From positions 1 through 38,725 of the forward strand of contig JACNJF010000136.1 in assembly GCA_014382695.1 (NCBI GenBank): a stretch of 38,725 bases of DNA. Direction: 5' to 3'. A program made the position numbers and the translations under genes. Shown one piece after another: positions 34,343 to 38,725 of this stretch; position 1 is the first letter of the stretch, and every line of letters starts with the position of its first letter. The notes under the pieces are model-generated. The model was not told the origin of the DNA. It did no database searches and was given only the letters and a program-made list of their open reading frames with translations. This DNA is from Gammaproteobacteria bacterium (GTDB taxonomy: Bacteria > Pseudomonadota > Gammaproteobacteria > GCA-001735895).

Positions 34343-35623
34343 ATGAGCGACGATAAAACAAAAGGCAAAGATGAGAAATTACTATACTGTTCATTTTGCG
34401 GTAAAAGTCAGCACGAAGTAAAAAAACTGATTGCGGGTCCTTCTGTTTTTATCTGTGATGAATGTGTTGATCTGTGTAATGACATCATTCGTGAAGAGAT
34501 TCAGGAACATAAAGAGTCTGGCCAAAACAAGCTACCCACTCCGCACGAAATCTATAAGGTGCTGGATGACTACGTGATCGGTCAGCCGAAAGCCAAAAAA
34601 GTTCTTTCAGTAGCCGTTTATAATCATTATAAGCGCCTTGAAGTCGGCCATGTTAAGGACGATATCGAATTATCCAAGTCTAATATTCTGCTGATTGGTC
34701 CTACCGGATCCGGCAAAACCCTGCTTGCTGAAACACTTGCCCGCATTCTGAACGTTCCCTTTACGATTGCTGATGCCACCACGTTGACGGAAGCCGGTTA
34801 TGTTGGTGAAGACGTCGAAAACATCATCCAGAAGTTATTGCAGAAATGTGATTACGATGTAGAAAAGGCGCAAACAGGCATAGTCTATATCGATGAAATC
34901 GACAAGATTTCACGTAAGTCAGACAATCCTTCGATTACTCGCGACGTTTCCGGCGAAGGTGTTCAGCAGGCATTGCTAAAACTTATCGAAGGTACTATCG
35001 CTTCGGTACCTCCGCAGGGTGGAAGAAAGCATCCGCAGCAGGAATTTCTGCAGGTCGATACCAGCAAGATTCTGTTTATCTGTGGTGGTGCATTTGCCGG
35101 GCTTGATAAGGTCATTAAAGACCGTTCCGAGAAAGGCGGCATTGGCTTCTCTGCGGATGTTAAAACCAAGGATCAAAATAGTCAGTTTGGTGAAGTGATC
35201 GCCGATGTCGAGCCGGAAGATTTAATTAAATACGGCCTGATCCCTGAATTCATTGGTCGATTACCGGTTGTCACCACACTGGAAGAGCTGGATGAAAGTG
35301 CGCTAATCAAAATTTTGACTGAACCCAGAAATGCAATTACCAAACAGTATCAGAAAATGTTTGAAATTGAGGGCTGTGAAATTGAGTTTAGACCCGACTC
35401 ACTGAAAGCCGTTGCTATCAAGGCGATGAAGCGTAAAACGGGTGCACGTGGGTTAAGAACTATTCTTGAGAATATACTGCTCGATATCATGTATGATTTA
35501 CCTGAAATGGAAAATGTGAGCAAGGTCGTCGTCGATGCAGCGGTGATAGAAGGCGATGCCCAGCCCTATATAGTCTACGAAGGTGGAGAAATGCAAAGAG
35601 CGGCAGCCGATAAAGCTTCCTGA
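34343..35623 (+). CDS. clpX: ATP-dependent Clp protease unfoldase subunit
   Basis: A 426-residue hexameric AAA+ unfoldase that delivers substrates to ClpP. The N-terminal zinc domain has Cys16, Cys19, Cys38 and Cys41. Walker A is GPTGSGKT (about 119-126), Walker B is VYIDEIDK (about 183-190), the sensor region includes the RGLRTI stretch, and the ClpP-contacting IGF-type loop is present as GGIGFSA (about 268-274). Length is normal. Confidence 0.98.
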   Translation: MSDDKTKGKDEKLLYCSFCGKSQHEVKKLIAGPSVFICDECVDLCNDIIREEIQEHKESGQNKLPTPHEIYKVLDDYVIGQPKAKKVLSVAVYNHYKRLEVGHVKDDIELSKSNILLIGPTGSGKTLLAETLARILNVPFTIADATTLTEAGYVGEDVENIIQKLLQKCDYDVEKAQTGIVYIDEIDKISRKSDNPSITRDVSGEGVQQALLKLIEGTIASVPPQGGRKHPQQEFLQVDTSKILFICGGAFAGLDKVIKDRSEKGGIGFSADVKTKDQNSQFGEVIADVEPEDLIKYGLIPEFIGRLPVVTTLEELDESALIKILTEPRNAITKQYQKMFEIEGCEIEFRPDSLKAVAIKAMKRKTGARGLRTILENILLDIMYDLPEMENVSKVVVDAAVIEGDAQPYIVYEGGEMQRAAADKAS

Positions 35624-35651
35624 CTTATTACCCGTCGTTTAATTATTACGG

Positions 35652-35679
35652 GTTGAATTACTAAGCTTTATCCCCACCT
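35652..35679 (+). promoter_or_regulatory. Sigma-32 (heat-shock) type promoter candidate of lon
   Basis: GTTGAAT (35652-35658) and CCCCACCT (35672-35679), with 14 nt between TTGAA and CCCC. This fits the heat-shock consensus CTTGAA, N13-17, CCCCATNT, with small deviations. Transcription would begin about 25 nt before the lon ATG. In E. coli, lon is a known sigma-32 gene. The hairpin CCCGT/ACGGG just upstream might be a weak terminator of clpX. Confidence 0.6.
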
Positions 35680-35709
35680 ATTCCTGTAATTAAAACTATT
35701 GAGGCTTTT

Positions 35710-38148
35710 ATGTCTGATCAGGAAAACATCTCTTCGCTGAGTGAAAACAGCCCGCAGCTTGTGCCCGTTTTACCATTGCGTGATGTCGTGGTATACCCTC
35801 ACATGGTTATTCCCTTATTCGTCGGTCGTGAAAAATCGATCGAAGCACTCGATGCGGCCATGCAGGACAATAAAAAAATTCTGCTACTGGCACAGAAAAA
35901 TGCCGAAGTCGATGATCCTGCACAGCAGGACTTATACAAGATCGGTACGCTATCTACTATCTTACAAATGCTTAAGCTCCCCGACGGTACGATTAAAGTA
36001 CTGGTAGAGGGTGGTGAGCGCGTTATGGTCGACAGCCTGCTGGAAACGAATGGCTATTTTTCTGCTTCGGTACAGAAGCTTGAAAAGGCTGCGGTGATCG
36101 ATGAGCGTGAAGCGGAAGTGCTGGTACGCTCAGTACTCAATTTATTCGACCAGTATGTCAAACTGAATAAAAAAGTACCGCCGGAGATTCTTACCTCCCT
36201 GTCAGGCATCGACGATCCCAGTCGACTTGCCGATACTATTTCTGCCCATATGTCATTGAAGCTGGATGAAAAGCAAGAAATTCTGGAGATCCGGGATCCG
36301 CGTCTGCGTCTTGAGCACATTATGAGCAAGATAGAAGGCGAAATTGACCTGATGCATATCGAGAAACGTATCCGCGGCCGGGTCAAGCAACAGATGGAAA
36401 AAAGCCAGCGCGAATACTATTTAAATGAGCAGATGAAGGCGATCCAGAAAGAACTGGGTGAAATGGATGAAGCGCCAAATGAAGTCGATGACCTGCAGAA
36501 CAAAATCGTAAAATCGGGCATGACCGGTGAGGCCAGGGAAAAAGCCGATTCCGAATTAAATAAACTCAAAATGATGTCACCGATGTCAGCCGAGGCCACG
36601 GTGGTACGTAACTATATCGACTGGCTGGTAAGCGTCCCCTGGAAGAAAAGATCCAAGATTCGGCGCGATCTGTCAGCTGCTGAAAATGTACTTGAAGCGG
36701 ATCACTATGGGCTGGAGAAGGTTAAGGAAAGAATACTTGAGTATCTTGCCGTGCAGCAGCGCGTACGCAAACTCAAAGGACCGATCCTATGTCTGGTTGG
36801 TCCCCCGGGTGTGGGCAAGACTTCTCTTGGGCGCTCTATCGCGAGGGCTACCAATCGTAAGTTTGTGCGTATGTCTCTCGGTGGGGTCAGAGATGAGTCC
36901 GAGATAAGAGGTCATAGGCGCACCTACATAGGATCGATGCCGGGTAAAATTATCCAGAATTTATCCAAGATCAAAGTCAGAAATCCGCTCTTCCTGCTCG
37001 ACGAAATCGACAAGATGGCAATGGATTTTCGTGGTGATCCTGCCTCGGCTTTGCTCGAAGTTCTAGACCCCGAGCAAAACAGTAGTTTTAATGATCATTA
37101 TATGGAAGTCGACTTCGATCTTTCAGATGTCATGTTCGTCGCGACTTCAAACTCAATGAACATTCCTGGGCCGTTACTCGATCGCATGGAAGTCATTCGC
37201 ATTCCGGGTTACACCGAAGATGAGAAACTGAATATTGCGCTCAAATACCTGGTGCCAAAACAGATCAGGGAAAATGGGCTTAAGGATAAAGAGATTTCTA
37301 TATCAGAAGGCTCTGTGCGTGAAATAATTCAACGCTATACCCGAGAAGCGGGTGTGCGCGGACTGGAACGTGAAATTTCCAAGATTTGCCGTAAGGTGGT
37401 GAAAGATATTCTGCTCAACCCCGGCCAAAAGAAAGTCATGGTATCTTCCAAAAACATTGAAAAATATCTCGGTGTAAAGAAATTTCGTTTTGGTTCAGCG
37501 GAAGAGAAAGATCAAATTGGACAGGTTACAGGGCTTGCCTGGACCGAAGTTGGTGGCGAGTTGTTAACCATCGAATCGGCTATAGTGCCGGGTAAGGGCA
37601 AGTTTACCTATACCGGACAACTTGGTGATGTGATGAAAGAATCTATTCAGGCTGCTCTCACCGTTGTTCGGAGCAGAGCTGATGTACTGGGTATCAATTC
37701 AGAATTTAATGAAAAGAAAGATATCCATATTCACGTTCCTGAGGGTGCCACTCCAAAAGATGGTCCAAGTGCGGGAATAGCGATGTGCACAGCGCTTGTT
37801 TCTGCGTTAACCGATATTCCGGTAAGAGCAGAAGTAGCAATGACTGGAGAAATAACATTACGTGGTGAAGTGCTGCCCATCGGTGGTTTAAAGGAAAAGC
37901 TTCTGGCTGCTCATCGTGGCGGAATCACAACCGTGATTATACCTTCAGAAAATGAAAAAGATCTGACCGAGATACCCGATAATATTAAAGCCAAGCTCAA
38001 AATAATTCCGGTCAGGTGGATTGATCAGGTGCTGGAAATTGCTCTAGTGCATCAACCGACTGCACTGGTTGCGGCTGAAGTACCTGCTGCGACTGAAACT
38101 AAGGTAAAAGCAAAGTCCAAAAAAGCAGCAGATATTCGGGCTCATTAA
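35710..38148 (+). CDS. lon: ATP-dependent protease Lon
   Basis: An 812-residue LonA protease, with an N-terminal substrate-binding domain (about 15-210), the AAA+ module with Walker A GPPGVGKT (about 364-371) and Walker B FLLDEIDK (about 427-434), and the C-terminal peptidase domain. Catalytic Ser687 (PKDGPSAG) and Lys730 ([10 protein letters not shown]) have the E. coli spacing of 43 residues. A short Ala- and Lys-rich tail ([16 protein letters not shown]) extends past the family end. ATG is supported by TTGAGG 7 nt upstream. It degrades damaged and short-lived regulatory proteins. Confidence 0.98.
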   Translation: MSDQENISSLSENSPQLVPVLPLRDVVVYPHMVIPLFVGREKSIEALDAAMQDNKKILLLAQKNAEVDDPAQQDLYKIGTLSTILQMLKLPDGTIKVLVEGGERVMVDSLLETNGYFSASVQKLEKAAVIDEREAEVLVRSVLNLFDQYVKLNKKVPPEILTSLSGIDDPSRLADTISAHMSLKLDEKQEILEIRDPRLRLEHIMSKIEGEIDLMHIEKRIRGRVKQQMEKSQREYYLNEQMKAIQKELGEMDEAPNEVDDLQNKIVKSGMTGEAREKADSELNKLKMMSPMSAEATVVRNYIDWLVSVPWKKRSKIRRDLSAAENVLEADHYGLEKVKERILEYLAVQQRVRKLKGPILCLVGPPGVGKTSLGRSIARATNRKFVRMSLGGVRDESEIRGHRRTYIGSMPGKIIQNLSKIKVRNPLFLLDEIDKMAMDFRGDPASALLEVLDPEQNSSFNDHYMEVDFDLSDVMFVATSNSMNIPGPLLDRMEVIRIPGYTEDEKLNIALKYLVPKQIRENGLKDKEISISEGSVREIIQRYTREAGVRGLEREISKICRKVVKDILLNPGQKKVMVSSKNIEKYLGVKKFRFGSAEEKDQIGQVTGLAWTEVGGELLTIESAIVPGKGKFTYTGQLGDVMKESIQAALTVVRSRADVLGINSEFNEKKDIHIHVPEGATPKDGPSAGIAMCTALVSALTDIPVRAEVAMTGEITLRGEVLPIGGLKEKLLAAHRGGITTVIIPSENEKDLTEIPDNIKAKLKIIPVRWIDQVLEIALVHQPTALVAAEVPAATETKVKAKSKKAADIRAH

Positions 38149-38154
38149 CAGCGG

Positions 38155-38281
38155 AGGTTGACCGAAGTGGGCTTAATAGAAAAAAAATTCTTTTTTAGCT
38201 CATTTTAGGTTGACCGTTTAGCTGGCTATTGGTATAAATTCGCAGCTTAACAGAGAGGGTGGTAAAAACGGAACCGAAGTG
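38155..38281 (+). repeat. Short direct repeats in the lon-hup gap
   Basis: AGGTTGACCG occurs at 38155-38164 and 38207-38216, and ACCGAAGTG at 38161-38169 and 38273-38281. The second AGGTTGACCG supplies the -35 of the hup promoter. The repeats may be a partial duplication or a protein-binding site. Nothing else is visible in this 228-nt gap beyond the promoter. Confidence 0.7.
38210..38238 (+). promoter_or_regulatory. Sigma-70 promoter of hup
   Basis: TTGACC (38210-38215) and TATAAA (38233-38238), 17 nt apart, each with one mismatch. Transcription would start near 38245, leaving a leader of about 130 nt before the hup ATG. Confidence 0.75.
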
Positions 38282-38376
38282 TCTGATTTACCTGGAACAG
38301 ATAATGTCTAGTACTTTTTATAAATACCGGCCTTAATTTTTCACAATATAATTTTAATTAACAATGGATAATACGA

Positions 38377-38649
38377 ATGAATAAATCTGAACTCATTGAA
38401 GCAGTGGCAAGTGCTGCAGATCTTACCAAGGCAGACTCAGCGCGTGCAGTAGACGGTGTGATAGCAGCAGTGACAGAAGCCCTCAAATCAGGTGATCAGG
38501 TCACTGTAGTTGGCTTTGGAACCTTTTTAGTTCGCAAGCGCGAAGCACGCACTGGACGCAATCCACGCACGGGTGAAACCATTCAAATAAAAGCTTCACA
38601 AGTTCCTGCATTTAAAGCTGGTAAAGCATTAAAAGACGCTGTAAACTAG
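38377..38649 (+). CDS. hupB: Nucleoid protein HU, beta type
   Basis: A 90-residue histone-like DNA-binding protein that bends DNA and compacts the nucleoid as a dimer. [11 protein letters not shown] at the start and [20 protein letters not shown]-type arm ([17 protein letters not shown], about 47-63) are family hallmarks; the Pro in GRNPRTGE that intercalates DNA is present. Its place after lon is the standard position of hupB. Length is exactly that of the family. Confidence 0.97.
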   Translation: MNKSELIEAVASAADLTKADSARAVDGVIAAVTEALKSGDQVTVVGFGTFLVRKREARTGRNPRTGETIQIKASQVPAFKAGKALKDAVN

Positions 38650-38671
38650 CGCGCCTTGTTACACTGACACT

Positions 38672-38725
38672 GGGTGCTTAGCTCAGCTGGGAGAGCATCG
38701 CCCTTACAAGGCGAGGGTCGCAGGT
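38672..38725 (+). tRNA. tRNA-Val (anticodon TAC), 3' end outside the window
   Basis: The first 54 nt of a cloverleaf: acceptor GGGTGCT, D-arm AGCTCAGCTGGGAGAGC, and anticodon stem TCGCC/GGCGA enclosing CTTACAA with anticodon TAC at 38705-38707. The T-arm begins at the window edge (CGCAGGT). It lies 22 nt after hup. Confidence 0.93.

Noticed and set aside
38179-38197. A/T palindrome (A-run, TTC, T-run) after lon
   Set aside because: It has no GC pairs in the stem, so it is a poor terminator.

Overview
This window looks like a conserved chromosomal segment of a gammaproteobacterium of moderate GC content. The gene order leuC-leuD-leuB-asd-usg-fimV-truA-trpF-(trpBA)-accD-folC-dedD-cvpA-purF-metZ, and further on cysS-tRNA cluster-tig-clpP-clpX-lon-hup, is the order I know from Pseudomonas and related gammaproteobacteria. 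The two blocks are separate in Pseudomonas but nearly adjacent here. I cannot name the genus. FimV, LpxH and the SPOR protein DedD indicate a Gram-negative cell with polar or pilus machinery.

Layout. Positions 1-675 hold the 5' part of an IS1380-family insertion sequence running off the left edge. Next, on the minus strand, come a small cysteine-rich secreted peptide of the bufferin (BufA2) type and a membrane-anchored retropepsin-like protease. From 1693 a plus-strand run holds aroC, an atypical Sco-like lipoprotein, a DUF1304 membrane protein, a small lipoprotein and an MFS transporter. A DUF2914 protein and a LysR regulator lie on the minus strand, the regulator divergent from leuCDB-asd-usg. 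FimV follows and ends in a strong terminator. The next run carries truA, trpF, trpB, trpA, accD, a small membrane protein, folC, dedD, cvpA, purF and an L,D-transpeptidase. After a YqhA-family protein comes metZ with a structured leader, then a DUF455 ferritin-like protein and an exported unknown. A minus-strand pair (exported cyclophilin, lpxH) is divergent from cysS. Four tRNA genes (Pro, Arg, His, Leu) precede tig-clpP-clpX-lon-hup, and a tRNA-Val runs off the right edge.

How the genes work together. Most are housekeeping: leucine, tryptophan, chorismate, aspartate-family and methionine biosynthesis, the first steps of fatty acid and purine synthesis, folate polyglutamylation, cysteine charging, and the ClpXP/Lon/trigger factor protein-quality set. 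No stretch longer than 300 bases lacks a gene.

The most notable signals are regulatory. (1) The metZ leader matches the SAM-II riboswitch at its conserved positions, but the element sits about 70 nt upstream of the ATG, so it cannot mask the metZ ribosome site in the usual direct way. (2) The orphan BufA2-like peptide has a near-ideal RpoE/ECF-type promoter (GAACTT, 16 nt, TCTAA) and no maturation genes in view. (3) lon has a heat-shock (sigma-32-like) promoter candidate. I found no CRISPR array, prophage or obvious novel multi-gene defence system.
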